From Alicyclobacillus pomorum DSM 14955 (GTDB lineage: Bacteria; Bacillota; Bacilli; Alicyclobacillales; Alicyclobacillaceae), in contig NZ_AXAR01000013.1 of the NCBI RefSeq assembly GCF_000472905.1, positions 37,443 to 101,442 of the forward strand: a stretch of DNA of 64,000 bases, in the 5' to 3' direction. Made by a program: the position numbers and the translations under genes. The notes under the pieces were generated by a model, which was not told the origin of the DNA, did no database searches, and worked only from the letters and a program-made list of their open reading frames with translations. The number at the start of each line of letters is the position of its first letter. The stretch's first letter is position 1. Below, in pieces: positions 19,355 through 27,802 of the stretch.

Positions 19355-19412
19355 AAAAAACGTCCTCCCCCTGTCCAGAGTTAATAGATCATAGACAGGG
19401 AACAGGACGTTT
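19355..19412 (-). terminator. Terminator or attenuator that buries the yaaL ribosome binding site
   Basis: AAACGTCCT and CCCTGTC in the 5' arm (19394-19412) pair with the 3' arm (19358-19375), then six T residues. The 3' arm contains the yaaL GGGGGAGG. It ends recR transcripts and, if read through, hides the yaaL start. Confidence 0.82.
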
Positions 19413-19456
19413 ATGACAAGCTTCTTGAGATTTCGCCACCATGCGCGGCTTGCCGA

Positions 19457-20056
19457 CTACATTTGTCGCCGGCCTTCCAGCGCCTTGGCGAGTGTGACTT
19501 CGTCGGCGTATTCCAAGTCGCCGCCGACGGGAAGACCGTGTGCAATGCGAGTGACGGTGACTGCAAACGGCTTCAGCAGTCGAGCGATGTACATGGCGGT
19601 AGCTTCGCCCTCGACGTTTGGATTGGTCGCAACAATGACCTCTCGGATGTCGCTGGTTCCAATGCGCTGAACGAGCTCTTTGATTCGGATGTCGTTGGGA
19701 CCAATGCCCTCCATCGGAGAGATGGCTCCGTGCAACACGTGATATCGTCCGTGAAACTCGTGCGTCTTTTCCATGGCAGCGACATCTTTTGCGTCCTGTA
19801 CAACGCATAAGGATTTGTCGTCGCGGGAGGGATCTCGGCAGATGCTACACGGGCTCTCCTCCGTGATATTGCAACAAATGGCGCACTCTGTGAGCTTTTG
19901 TTTCACGTCCTGGAGCGCGGCAGCAAACTCCAACACGTCCTTTTCACTCATGGAAAGCACGCAAAACGCCAGCCGCGTGGCGGTCTTTGGGCCGATGCCA
20001 GGCAATTTCATAAACTGCTCGACCAGGCGGTTAATCGGTTCTGGAAAGCCCCACAT
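19457..20056 (-). CDS. recR: Recombination protein RecR
   Basis: A 199-residue protein that works with RecO and RecF in loading RecA at gaps. It shows the helix-hairpin-helix [14 protein letters not shown] (18-31), the Cys4 zinc finger CAICC...CSIC (about 57-72), and a Toprim domain with [18 protein letters not shown]. It directly follows ebfC. Confidence 0.98.
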   Translation of the reverse strand: MWGFPEPINRLVEQFMKLPGIGPKTATRLAFCVLSMSEKDVLEFAAALQDVKQKLTECAICCNITEESPCSICRDPSRDDKSLCVVQDAKDVAAMEKTHEFHGRYHVLHGAISPMEGIGPNDIRIKELVQRIGTSDIREVIVATNPNVEGEATAMYIARLLKPFAVTVTRIAHGLPVGGDLEYADEVTLAKALEGRRQM

Positions 20057-20058
20057 CT

Positions 20059-20370
20059 TTAGAACAGACCCGGGATGTTCAGACCACGAGTATACTTGCC
20101 CATCTCCGCCTCGGTCATCTGATCTACTTTGGCCGTTGCATCCTGGAAGGCAGCCAGAATCAGATCCTGCAACATTTCCACGTCATCCGGATTGACAACG
20201 TCCTTGTCAATGGTGACCGCTGTCACCTGTTTGTGCCCAGACATCGTCACCTTCACGGCGCCTCCGCCAGCGGTACCTTCCACGGTCTTCTCGCCGAGCG
20301 CTTCCTGCGCCTTCATCAGCTCTTCCTGCATTTTCTTCGCTTGTTTCATCAACTGATTCATATTTTTCAC
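20059..20370 (-). CDS. ebfC: YbaB/EbfC nucleoid-associated protein
   Basis: A 103-residue DNA-binding protein of the YbaB family (YaaK in B. subtilis). It has the N-terminal coiled coil [19 protein letters not shown] and the conserved [15 protein letters not shown] strand pair. It usually forms a dimer on DNA and is encoded between dnaX and recR. GTG 20370 follows GAGGAG by 11 bases; ATG further in is also plausible. Confidence 0.94.
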   Translation of the reverse strand: MKNMNQLMKQAKKMQEELMKAQEALGEKTVEGTAGGGAVKVTMSGHKQVTAVTIDKDVVNPDDVEMLQDLILAAFQDATAKVDQMTEAEMGKYTRGLNIPGLF

Positions 20371-20378
20371 GTCACGGG

Positions 20379-22049
20379 TCACTCCTCGCTGCGGATTTCA
20401 ATCATTTCATCGCCAAACAACTGCCTTGCCCGTTCGACGACGTCGCTTTCTTCTTCTGGCACGCGTTCTTCCGACGCCGCCTCCGCCGTGTGCAAGCCTT
20501 GTTGGAACTTCTCCCAGTCGTTGCGGACCAGAGCAAACACTTGAACATCCCGTCCGAGCACGTGGCGAAACGCTGCTTCAATCGTCTCGCGTTCCTCCGC
20601 TTTCATCACGGCGTTTCGATGAACGGGGCTGGAGAACGCGAGGACAACGGTGTCCGGCGTCGCCAACACCACTTCCCCGTTGATGAGCCAAGCGTGCGTC
20701 TGGATGCGTCGCTGTTTGACGAATTGCAGTATAGCGTCCCACTGGCGGCGGATGATCTCTTGCTGTTGTTCGTCAGACACTTCATACAGTTGCCGCAAAA
20801 CTTCCATTTTACGGCTGGCACTTGCTGATGACGCCCTTTTCCTGACCGCGGTCTGCGATGTAGTTGCGACAGACTTGCGCTCTGAGGCGGGCTGAATCCG
20901 ACTTGCAGAAGAACGGCCCTGGGCCGCTGATGCTCCCCGGTTCGGCGCCTCTGCCGCTGGAGACCGCTGCGTCCCATCTGTCACCTGCAATGCTAATCCC
21001 ATCAACGCAGCTTCGAGCGCGAGTCGCGGCTGGTCGACGTACCGCAAGCTTACGTAGGTCTCACCGAGTTTTTGGACGGCGGTCAGCAGCCATTCCACTG
21101 AACAAATGGCGGCGACCTCCGCGTACCCCGGCCGCGGTGCAACGCCTTCCCCGCGAGACACCTTGACGATAAACAAATCGCGAAGCAGTTGCAAGATTTC
21201 ATGCACAATGCGCTGCGCATCCTTGCCCGTCGCGTACCAATCCATCAACTTGCGCAGTGCTTGTAGGACGTCTTGCTCCACCAGGTGGCGCACCAGTGCC
21301 AACAAGTCGGATGTTGCGACGCCCCCCATGACATGGGCCGCGTTTTCTGCAGTCAACACGCCCTGTCCGAACGCTGCCGCCTGTTCGAGCAAGCCGAGCG
21401 CATCGCGCAAGCCCCCGTCCGCAGCTTCTGCCAGCTTCCACAACGCTTCATCTTCATACTGCAGCGCTTCGGCCTCGCAGACCTCCCGTAAGCGTGCAAC
21501 GATGACTTCTGGCGCAATGCGGCGAAAGTCGAAGCGTTGGCAGCGGGACACGATGGTCCCCGGAATTTTATGCGGTTCTGTCGTAGCCAATACGAACAAC
21601 GTATGACCAGGTGGCTCTTCCAGGGTCTTCAAAAGCGCATTAAACGCTTCTGTCGTCAACATGTGAACTTCGTCGACGATGTACACTTTCCGTTTCAGTT
21701 CAGCAGGCGCGTACTGAACCTTGTCGCGCAACTGGCGGATTTCGTCCACGCCGCGGTTGGAAGCAGCGTCAATTTCTTCAACATCCACACTGTTTCCGGA
21801 GTTGATGCTCTGGCAGGCCATGCACGCGTTACATGGCTCCACCCCTTGTGGAGACATGCAGTTGACTGCCTTTGCCAACACCTTGGCAGCACTCGTTTTC
21901 CCGGTTCCACGAGGGCCTGAGAACAAGTACGCATGAGCAACCTGACCACGAGCAATGGCATTACTGAGGGTCTGGGTGACGTGCGGCTGCCCCATAATGT
22001 CGTGGAACGTCTGTGGCCGCCAAGATCGGTACAGTGCTTGATAAGACAA
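20379..22049 (-). CDS. dnaX: DNA polymerase III subunits gamma/tau
   Basis: A 556-residue clamp loader ATPase. The Walker [10 protein letters not shown], the Cys4 zinc module ([16 protein letters not shown]), Walker B VDEVH and the SRC motif are visible in the first 180 residues. A low-complexity Ser/Ala/Arg-rich hinge (about 365-405) precedes the C-terminal domains that contact DnaB and polymerase. ATG 22049 follows a purine-rich GGAAGGAGG. Confidence 0.97.
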   Translation of the reverse strand: MSYQALYRSWRPQTFHDIMGQPHVTQTLSNAIARGQVAHAYLFSGPRGTGKTSAAKVLAKAVNCMSPQGVEPCNACMACQSINSGNSVDVEEIDAASNRGVDEIRQLRDKVQYAPAELKRKVYIVDEVHMLTTEAFNALLKTLEEPPGHTLFVLATTEPHKIPGTIVSRCQRFDFRRIAPEVIVARLREVCEAEALQYEDEALWKLAEAADGGLRDALGLLEQAAAFGQGVLTAENAAHVMGGVATSDLLALVRHLVEQDVLQALRKLMDWYATGKDAQRIVHEILQLLRDLFIVKVSRGEGVAPRPGYAEVAAICSVEWLLTAVQKLGETYVSLRYVDQPRLALEAALMGLALQVTDGTQRSPAAEAPNRGASAAQGRSSASRIQPASERKSVATTSQTAVRKRASSASASRKMEVLRQLYEVSDEQQQEIIRRQWDAILQFVKQRRIQTHAWLINGEVVLATPDTVVLAFSSPVHRNAVMKAEERETIEAAFRHVLGRDVQVFALVRNDWEKFQQGLHTAEAASEERVPEEESDVVERARQLFGDEMIEIRSEE

Positions 22050-22141
22050 AGAGGCCCCCTCCTTCCCTTTAAGGTATCACAGGGACGTGGAGAGGGACAA
22101 CGAATCAGTGTGTGAACAAGAGATACAATATCCGCAGGGCG

Positions 22142-23230
22142 TCATGAGGGCGTGTGGTCCGCCTCCTTGTCATACGGTAGGAGTACGCTGAACGTGGTTC
22201 CAAATCCTTTGGAAGAGACCCGAATTTCACCGCCGTGGTCTGCCACAATGCGTTGGCAAATGGGCAATCCCAACCCCGTTCCTTTGTCTTTGGTGGTGTA
22301 GAACGCGTCGAAAATTCTATCCATCAAGTAATACGGGATACCTGGCCCGGTGTCGGAGACATCCACGCGAACCCAAGCTCCATCCGCGGTCGCTGAAATC
22401 TTCAAGGTCCCCCCATCGTCCATCGCTTCCAGCGCATTTTTGACCAAGTTCAGCAGCACCTGCTTCAACATGTTGGAATCCGCCACGATGGAAGGAAGTT
22501 TCCCCGTGGCGCATTCAAAGTTGATGCTGCGCAGCAAAGTTTGAGACTCAATCAGCGGATACAATTCGGCGAGAATGGTTTCCATGGAACACACTGTTTT
22601 TTCCACATGATGCGGTCTCGAGAGCAACAAGAGTTCGCTTACGAGCGCGTTCACCCGGTCGATTTCCTGAAGCATGACTTGCGTGTACTGCAGTTCTTCG
22701 TTCATGTTCTGACACGCGAACCGCGTCTCCATGACTTGCAGGAATCCTTTGATGGTCGTCATCGGGTTGCGGATTTCATGAGCAATCCCCGCAGCAATCT
22801 TACCGAGGGTAGCAAGCTTGTCGGTCTTCTGCATATGTTGCTCCAGCACGGTGAAATTGCCCAGGTCTTTCATGACAACATACATCCCGTCGACGGATCC
22901 CGCGCTGTTTTCCTTTTTGAATGAGTCCATCAGCACGTGGCGAATGCTGCCATCCTCCGCCCAGGTCAGCACGTGATTTCGAAACTCGCGTTCAAACGTC
23001 ACGATGGCGGAGAGGACCTGATACTCCTCTCTTTCCGGTGCAAGACATTGCTGGAGAGGCACCGCCTGACCAATCGGGACCACCACATTCAGGAGTTGTG
23101 CTGCCAAGCCATTGTACACAGTCATTTCCAGAGACTTGTTAATGAACAACACCCCAGAGTTCAACGAACCGAGTGCCTGCCAGTCCTCCCAGCTCCACTG
23201 TGGTTCCGCAAACGGCGTCATTGTGGTCAA
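22142..23230 (-). CDS. Sensor histidine kinase, sporulation-kinase type
   Basis: About 362 residues. A PAS-like N-terminal sensor (about 15-125) is followed by the HisKA box AAGIAHEIRNP (phospho-His near 151), the N box LVKNALEAM, G1 DTGPGIP and G2 KGTGLGLPIC. No membrane segment, so it is soluble like KinA/KinE. No response regulator gene is adjacent, consistent with a phosphorelay kinase feeding Spo0F; this is inference. TTG 23230 follows GGAGG by eight bases. It is inserted between the SRP RNA gene and dnaX, which are neighbours in B. subtilis. Confidence 0.88.
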   Translation of the reverse strand: MTTMTPFAEPQWSWEDWQALGSLNSGVLFINKSLEMTVYNGLAAQLLNVVVPIGQAVPLQQCLAPEREEYQVLSAIVTFEREFRNHVLTWAEDGSIRHVLMDSFKKENSAGSVDGMYVVMKDLGNFTVLEQHMQKTDKLATLGKIAAGIAHEIRNPMTTIKGFLQVMETRFACQNMNEELQYTQVMLQEIDRVNALVSELLLLSRPHHVEKTVCSMETILAELYPLIESQTLLRSINFECATGKLPSIVADSNMLKQVLLNLVKNALEAMDDGGTLKISATADGAWVRVDVSDTGPGIPYYLMDRIFDAFYTTKDKGTGLGLPICQRIVADHGGEIRVSSKGFGTTFSVLLPYDKEADHTPS

Positions 23231-23238
23231 AGCAAAGA

Positions 23239-23260
23239 CCTCCATCGGAGTTGATGGAGG
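23239..23260 (-). other. Hairpin hiding the histidine kinase ribosome binding site
   Basis: CCTCCAT (23254-23260, read on the minus strand) pairs with ATGGAGG (23239-23245), eight-base loop. The GGAGG in the 3' arm is the best ribosome binding site for the kinase, so translation may be conditional. Confidence 0.55.
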
Positions 23261-23341
23261 TTGATTTGGACACCTAGACGCAGACTCCTGCCCTGTCGAC
23301 AAAACCTCTGGAAATACGACATACCCTGACAGAGTGCCGTA

Positions 23342-23500
23342 CAAAACAAAAGACGCAGTCTCCGACCAAGAACCAAACCAGGTTTCCCCATGTCACCCGA
23401 AAGGTCTTCCTTAGTGCTGCTTCCGTCAGGACCTGACACGGTTCGGAAGTTTTCGCCGCATGGGACCCAATTTGGTTCCTGGTCGCAAAGTGCGTCCTTC
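23342..23500 (-). ncRNA. ffs: Signal recognition particle RNA, small type
   Basis: The apical domain is recognisable on the minus strand: GTGTCAGGTCCTGACGGAAG followed by CAGCACTAAGG, the Ffh-binding helix 8. Flanking strands pair as a long helix 5: GGACGCA (23491-23497) with TGCGTCT (23351-23357) and GACCAGGAACC with GGTTCTTGGTC. After it comes TTTTGTTTTG, a likely terminator. A tRNA-Ser terminator at 23516-23539 leaves no room for the 5' Alu domain seen in B. subtilis scRNA, so this looks like a roughly 150-base RNA without Alu. Confidence 0.85.
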
Positions 23501-23515
23501 ACGTGATTTTGGATA

Positions 23516-23539
23516 GAAAAGGCGAGCGCCTAGCCCGCC
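23516..23539 (-). terminator. Terminator of tRNA-Ser / tadA
   Basis: GGCGGGC (23533-23539) pairs with GCTCGCC (23521-23527) on the minus strand, followed by TTTTCTAT. Confidence 0.7.
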
Positions 23540-23556
23540 CTTCCATCAATTGTGCT

Positions 23557-23646
23557 TGGCGGAGAGAGTGGGATTCGAACCCACGAGACCCTTGCGGGCC
23601 TACTCGCTTTCGAGGCGAGCTCTTTCGACCACTCAGACATCTCTCC
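23557..23646 (-). tRNA. tRNA-Ser (CGA anticodon)
   Basis: An 87-base cloverleaf plus encoded CCA. Acceptor GGAGAGA pairs with TCTCTCC; the anticodon loop CTCGAAA sits on a CTCGC/GCGAG stem; a long variable arm (TAGGCCCGCAAGGGTCTC) and the T loop GGTTCGAATCC identify a class II serine tRNA reading UCG. Its first 14 bases overlap the 3' end of tadA. Confidence 0.95.
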
Positions 23647-24109
23647 GCGACTTTTGTCCAGCTCGGATTCCTCGGAAGAAATCCTTGAGTATCATACCAC
23701 ATTCCTCGCCCAAAATGCCAGAGGTGATTTCTGGATGGTGATTCCACGTGCCCGGTTGCAGCAATTCTACTTTGGACGCAATGGCGCCGCCTTTCTCATC
23801 CTGTGCGCCATAGTACACGTGGCGGATGCGAGCTAGCATGATGGCGCCCGCACACATCGGACACGGTTCGAGGGTTACGTACAAATCGCAGCCGTCCAAC
23901 CGCCAACCACCCAGCCTTTTACTGGCATCCTGAATGGCAATCAACTCGGCGTGCGCCGTCGGATCTTTCCATGTCTCCCGCCAATTATGCCCTTCGCCGA
24001 CAATCGCGTCCCCTTTGACCACAACGGCTCCAATCGGTACTTCACCGTGTGTTGCTGCGATTCGCGCCAGTGTCAGTGCGCGGCGCATGTACTGTTCGTG
24101 CTTGTCCAT
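23633..24109 (-). CDS. tadA: tRNA(adenine-34) deaminase TadA
   Basis: A 158-residue zinc deaminase that makes inosine at the wobble base of tRNA-Arg(ACG). The zinc and catalytic residues are visible as HAE (53-55) and PCPMC (82-86). The TGA stop lies inside the tRNA-Ser gene, so the mRNA end and the tRNA 5' end share 14 bases; RNase P cleavage of the transcript would remove the tadA stop codon. Start ATG 24109. Confidence 0.96.
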   Translation of the reverse strand: MDKHEQYMRRALTLARIAATHGEVPIGAVVVKGDAIVGEGHNWRETWKDPTAHAELIAIQDASKRLGGWRLDGCDLYVTLEPCPMCAGAIMLARIRHVYYGAQDEKGGAIASKVELLQPGTWNHHPEITSGILGEECGMILKDFFRGIRAGQKSRRDV

Positions 24110-24150
24110 CTGAATGTTGTATCCCCTTCGTCGTCTCAGCCAAGCTCAGT

Positions 24151-24462
24151 TTAAGCCCCACTCTGTCCTTCTGGCCCAGTGAGCCCACTGGACTGCTTGT
24201 GTCTGGGTTTCTGAGAAACGATGCTCGACGCGAGTGCCAGCTCGCGAATCACGTCAGACTGCAACTGCGGGTCAAAATACTGCGCTTTGGCGTACATCAT
24301 TCCTTCATCGGTGGACACATACCGCGAGGGGAGTCGATTGAGGGCAATGGCCATGATGTCGTCTATGCACTGCTCACACTCACAAGCAAGTCTGCCCTTG
24401 TGCAAATAGGCGTCTTCCAACATCATCCGCACCAGTGCTTCCGTTACGTTGTACAGTGCCAC
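24151..24462 (-). CDS. ComFB-type late competence protein
   Basis: A 103-residue ComFB family protein. The diagnostic N-terminal block LYNVTEALVRMMLEDAY is followed by CECEQC (27-32) and DIMAIALNRLPSRYVST. The cysteines probably bind zinc. In B. subtilis comFB lies in the comF operon; here it stands alone next to tadA. I use GTG 24462 because upstream residues do not match the family. The role in DNA uptake is unclear even in B. subtilis. Confidence 0.85.
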   Translation of the reverse strand: MALYNVTEALVRMMLEDAYLHKGRLACECEQCIDDIMAIALNRLPSRYVSTDEGMMYAKAQYFDPQLQSDVIRELALASSIVSQKPRHKQSSGLTGPEGQSGA

Positions 24463-24489
24463 ACAGTTCTCCGCCCTTTCCTGCGACCA

Positions 24490-24519
24490 AAAGAAGTGGA
24501 GGCCGCCTGTGCGGCGGCC
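24490..24519 (-). terminator. Terminator of acsA
   Basis: GGCCGCC (24513-24519 on the minus strand) pairs with GGCGGCC (24501-24507), five-base loop, then TCCACTTCTTTT. Confidence 0.6.
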
Positions 24520-24603
24520 AGACAACTTGTATGGCTTTTATTGTACACAATATTAGGGGTGTCGTCTCCGTGGAGCGACGTCAGCGACGTACGCCGACCT
24601 CAC

Positions 24604-26580
24604 TCATTTGCTGGGAGAACCCAGATCTTGCATCAACTTCTCCAGGATGTCGTTGTCCTCCAGCCCCGTGGTATCTCCGCGCACTTCGCCGTCGCGGATC
24701 ATTTCGCGCAGCATGCGCCGGATGATTTTACCGGACCTTGTCTTGGGCATGGCTTCGACAAAGTACACTTTATCCGGTCTCGCAAACGTTCCAATGTCCC
24801 GCACAATCTGTTCCCGTAACGCCTCTGCGAGCGCGTCAGAAGGTGAGTAGGACTTGTCGAGCGTCACAAATGCGATGGGTACGGCGCCTTTGATTGGGTC
24901 AGGCTGGCCCACTACCGCTGCTTCCACCACCGCAGGATGCTGAATGAGCGAACTCTCCATCTCCATGGTGCTGATGCGGTGACCGGATACGTTGATCACA
25001 TCGTCTACACGGCCGAGAACCCAGAAATGTCCATCCTCGTCCCGTACCGCACTGTCACCCGTGAAGTAGGCGCCCGGAATTTGCGAGAAGTACGAAGACA
25101 AGTAGCGCTGTCGGTCGCCAAACACATCGCGCGCGAGCGACGGGAACACATTCCGAATGACAAGGTAACCCGGTGTACCGTCCGGAACTGGGTTGCCCTG
25201 TAGGTCTGTGACCTGCAGTTGGTGACCGAAGAACGGGACTCCGCAACTGCCTGGCTTCATATCCACCGCTCCCGGGATGGACGCCAACGGGGTGCCCCCG
25301 GTCTCCGTCTGCCCCCACGTGTTGTTGATGACCGCTGTGCCACCGCCGACAACCCTGCGGATCCAGTGCCACGCCTGAGGATTGAACGGTTCACCCACGG
25401 ACGCCAGCAGTTGGAGCGTGGACAAATCGTATTGTTTTGCGACGTCTTCACCAAACTTCATCATCATGCGGTAGGCCGTGGGTGCGGAAAACAACTTGGT
25501 CACACCGTATTTCTCAACGATGGCGTACAGTTGCCCCTGGTGCGGAAAGTCGAGGGCGCCCTCGTAGAGAATGGTGGTCACCCCCAACGCGAGTCCACCG
25601 ACCAAGACGAAAATATGCGACGTCAACCATCCGATGTCGGCCGTGTTCCAGTACACGTCCTCCGGGCCCAGATCCAGCTGGTACTTTGTGTACGCATAGG
25701 TGCCTAACAAGAAACCGCCACCCGCATGTACTATGCCTTTGGGCTTGCCACTGGTGCCACTGGTGAAAATGAGCAATCCAGGGTCGTTGCAATCCAGTGC
25801 GGCTGGCGCGCAGACGGGACTGGCCGACTTCATCAATTCCTCATAGTCGTAATCTCGTCCAGGGGTCATCGGGGTATCCAAGTCTGGAATCCGGCGGTAT
25901 ACCACCACGTGTTGAACGGAGTTCACGCCTTCCAATGCCGCGTCTACCGTTTCCTTGAGGCGCAAGATCTTCCCGCGGCGATAGCTGCCGTTCGTGCAAA
26001 TGACCGCTTTCGCCTCCGAACTGATAATTCGTTCGCGCAAGGCCTCCGGGGAAAAGCCTGCGAATACGGTGTTGTAGACGATACCCAAGCGTAAGCACGC
26101 AAGCAGAACGACGTAGGTCTCCGCCAAGTTCTGCATATATACGCTGACCACATCCCCCTTCTGCAATCCCAGTGACAGAAGGACGTTTGCGAATTTCTGG
26201 ACTTCCCGATGTAGTTGGCCGTACGTCAAAGCCTTCGAATCGCCATTTTCACTGTCGAAGAAAATGGCAACTTTGTTCTTGGTGGCCGGGTTGTTCGCGT
26301 ACCTGTCTACACAGTTTTCACACACATTGATGGTGCTGCCCGGAAAAAACGCAAAATCCGGCATTTTCCCGGTCACAACCGTCGCCTTTCGTTGTTGCCA
26401 CTGGAGTTCATCAGCGATGTCACTCCAGAACCCCTCAGGGTCTTTCACCGACTGCCGATATTTCGTCAGATACTCGTCCCAGGATTGAACGTACGATTTG
26501 CGGACATACGACGCGGGCGGTGCAAATTTCTCGCTCTCCGCAATCATCGACAACATGGTTTCGTTTGCCACCAAGGTCAC
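24604..26580 (-). CDS. acsA: Acetyl-CoA synthetase
   Basis: About 658 residues; activates acetate to acetyl-CoA through acetyl-AMP. The adenylate-forming signature LIFTSGTSGKPKGIVH, NNTWGQTETGG, the hinge GRVDDVINVSGHRIST and the C-terminal SGKIIRR lysine are all present. The first frame codon is GTG 26580, but GTG 26571 is better spaced from GAGG. A cre-like site lies at the start, so glucose repression through CcpA is likely, as for B. subtilis acsA. Confidence 0.96.
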   Translation of the reverse strand: MTLVANETMLSMIAESEKFAPPASYVRKSYVQSWDEYLTKYRQSVKDPEGFWSDIADELQWQQRKATVVTGKMPDFAFFPGSTINVCENCVDRYANNPATKNKVAIFFDSENGDSKALTYGQLHREVQKFANVLLSLGLQKGDVVSVYMQNLAETYVVLLACLRLGIVYNTVFAGFSPEALRERIISSEAKAVICTNGSYRRGKILRLKETVDAALEGVNSVQHVVVYRRIPDLDTPMTPGRDYDYEELMKSASPVCAPAALDCNDPGLLIFTSGTSGKPKGIVHAGGGFLLGTYAYTKYQLDLGPEDVYWNTADIGWLTSHIFVLVGGLALGVTTILYEGALDFPHQGQLYAIVEKYGVTKLFSAPTAYRMMMKFGEDVAKQYDLSTLQLLASVGEPFNPQAWHWIRRVVGGGTAVINNTWGQTETGGTPLASIPGAVDMKPGSCGVPFFGHQLQVTDLQGNPVPDGTPGYLVIRNVFPSLARDVFGDRQRYLSSYFSQIPGAYFTGDSAVRDEDGHFWVLGRVDDVINVSGHRISTMEMESSLIQHPAVVEAAVVGQPDPIKGAVPIAFVTLDKSYSPSDALAEALREQIVRDIGTFARPDKVYFVEAMPKTRSGKIIRRMLREMIRDGEVRGDTTGLEDNDILEKLMQDLGSPSK

Positions 26581-26584
26581 CTCG

Positions 26585-26598
26585 TGTAAACGTTTTCG
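26585..26598. promoter_or_regulatory. CcpA cre site at acsA
   Basis: TGTAAACGTTTTCG matches the cre consensus TGWNANCGNTNWCA at 13 of 14 positions. It lies immediately upstream of the acsA start. Confidence 0.75.
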
Positions 26599-26774
26599 TC
26601 ATTCGGCGCTCTAGAAAACGCCCACACATACATATTAATAATATTCTATATTTTTAAAAGATAGTAGGGGAAATATTTTGTGAGGATGGGCGTCGCCGTG
26701 CTTCAGTCGGCAAAAACGCTGAGACAGCGGCGGCATCCACGCGCTCTGCCTTGCGCAGCCGCTGCCCTCTGAAC

Positions 26775-27683
26775 CTACTTTCGCACCGTTCCGGGCGCAC
26801 GCTCATGCATGTAGTTCTGCACATACTCGGAAAAGGTACGAACCGCCATGGGCGTGACGCCGCTGCGGATGAGCAGATACGTTGCCGCCACTGGAAGGGC
26901 GAAGTCTTGGAATGGCACTTCAACCACCGTGCCGCGCAACAACTCCCGGCGCACCGTGCTGGCTGGTAGAAACGACACACCCATTTTTTCGACAATCCAG
27001 TGAATGGTCACATGCACCTGACTAATTCTCATGGTGCGAACGTCGGGATACAGCCGGCGCAAAGACACCGTCAGCGCATCCCAATACTCCGGGTGATTGT
27101 GAGTAAACACTGGGTACTCCGCGAAGAGTTCGGATGCGGACACAGGCGGACTTTCAAAGTCGGAGCCATCGGCCGGCGCAATCAAGACAATCGGATCTGA
27201 ATACAGCGCAATACAGTCCAACTCTGGATGGTTGACGGCGAGCCTCGAAAACCCAAGATCACACTCCCCCGTGAGGACGGCCTGCAGCAAATTCGCAGAT
27301 TCCCGGACCAGGATGGCGAACTCCGTAGCGGGGTACTCCATGCTGTAGTGTTGGATCCAACGCGGCAAAAAGGTCGTCGCCACCAATGGCGACACGGCAA
27401 TCTTCACGGTTTCCTCGTAGCCCTGTCGCCATCGCAACATGTCTTCCCGGCTCGTCTCTATCGTGTCAAGTACTCGTTTGGCATGCGGCAAATACCGCCT
27501 TCCCGCCGCACTGACGCGGACTTGTCGGCCTTTGCGATCAAACAAAGCAATGCCCAGTTGTTGCTCGAGTTTTTGAATATGCAGGCTTACCGTAGGCTGT
27601 GCCAAATGAAGAATTTCTGCAGCCTTGTGGAAGTTGGCAGTCTCCGCCGCCACGACAAAAGTCTGCAACCAGTCCAGTTCCAC
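26775..27683 (-). CDS. citR: LysR-type regulator of citA (CitR)
   Basis: A 302-residue LysR regulator. Residues 1-60 hold the winged helix-turn-helix (NFHKAAEILHLAQPTVSLHIQKLE), the rest is the effector-binding domain. Segments THNHPEYWDAL, VRTMRISQ and GVSFLPASTVRREL closely follow B. subtilis CitR. It is divergent from the citA-like gene, the same arrangement as citR-citA, so it probably represses citA and itself. Confidence 0.88.
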   Translation of the reverse strand: MELDWLQTFVVAAETANFHKAAEILHLAQPTVSLHIQKLEQQLGIALFDRKGRQVRVSAAGRRYLPHAKRVLDTIETSREDMLRWRQGYEETVKIAVSPLVATTFLPRWIQHYSMEYPATEFAILVRESANLLQAVLTGECDLGFSRLAVNHPELDCIALYSDPIVLIAPADGSDFESPPVSASELFAEYPVFTHNHPEYWDALTVSLRRLYPDVRTMRISQVHVTIHWIVEKMGVSFLPASTVRRELLRGTVVEVPFQDFALPVAATYLLIRSGVTPMAVRTFSEYVQNYMHERAPGTVRK

Positions 27684-27725
27684 ACACGTTTCCTCCCCCG
27701 CCGTAATTGCAATTTACAATCAGAA

Positions 27726-27737
27726 TATTCACGAATA
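27726..27737. promoter_or_regulatory. Candidate CitR operator
   Basis: TATTCACGAATA is a perfect 5-2-5 palindrome in the 119-base citR-citA intergenic region, within a T-N11-A type LysR motif. The -10 and -35 of either gene could not be fixed with confidence. Confidence 0.55.
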
Positions 27738-27802
27738 CTCATTATACATAATCATCGGATATTGGTACTCTGAAAACAAGACAATCAGGGAGGTGTCACA
27801 AT

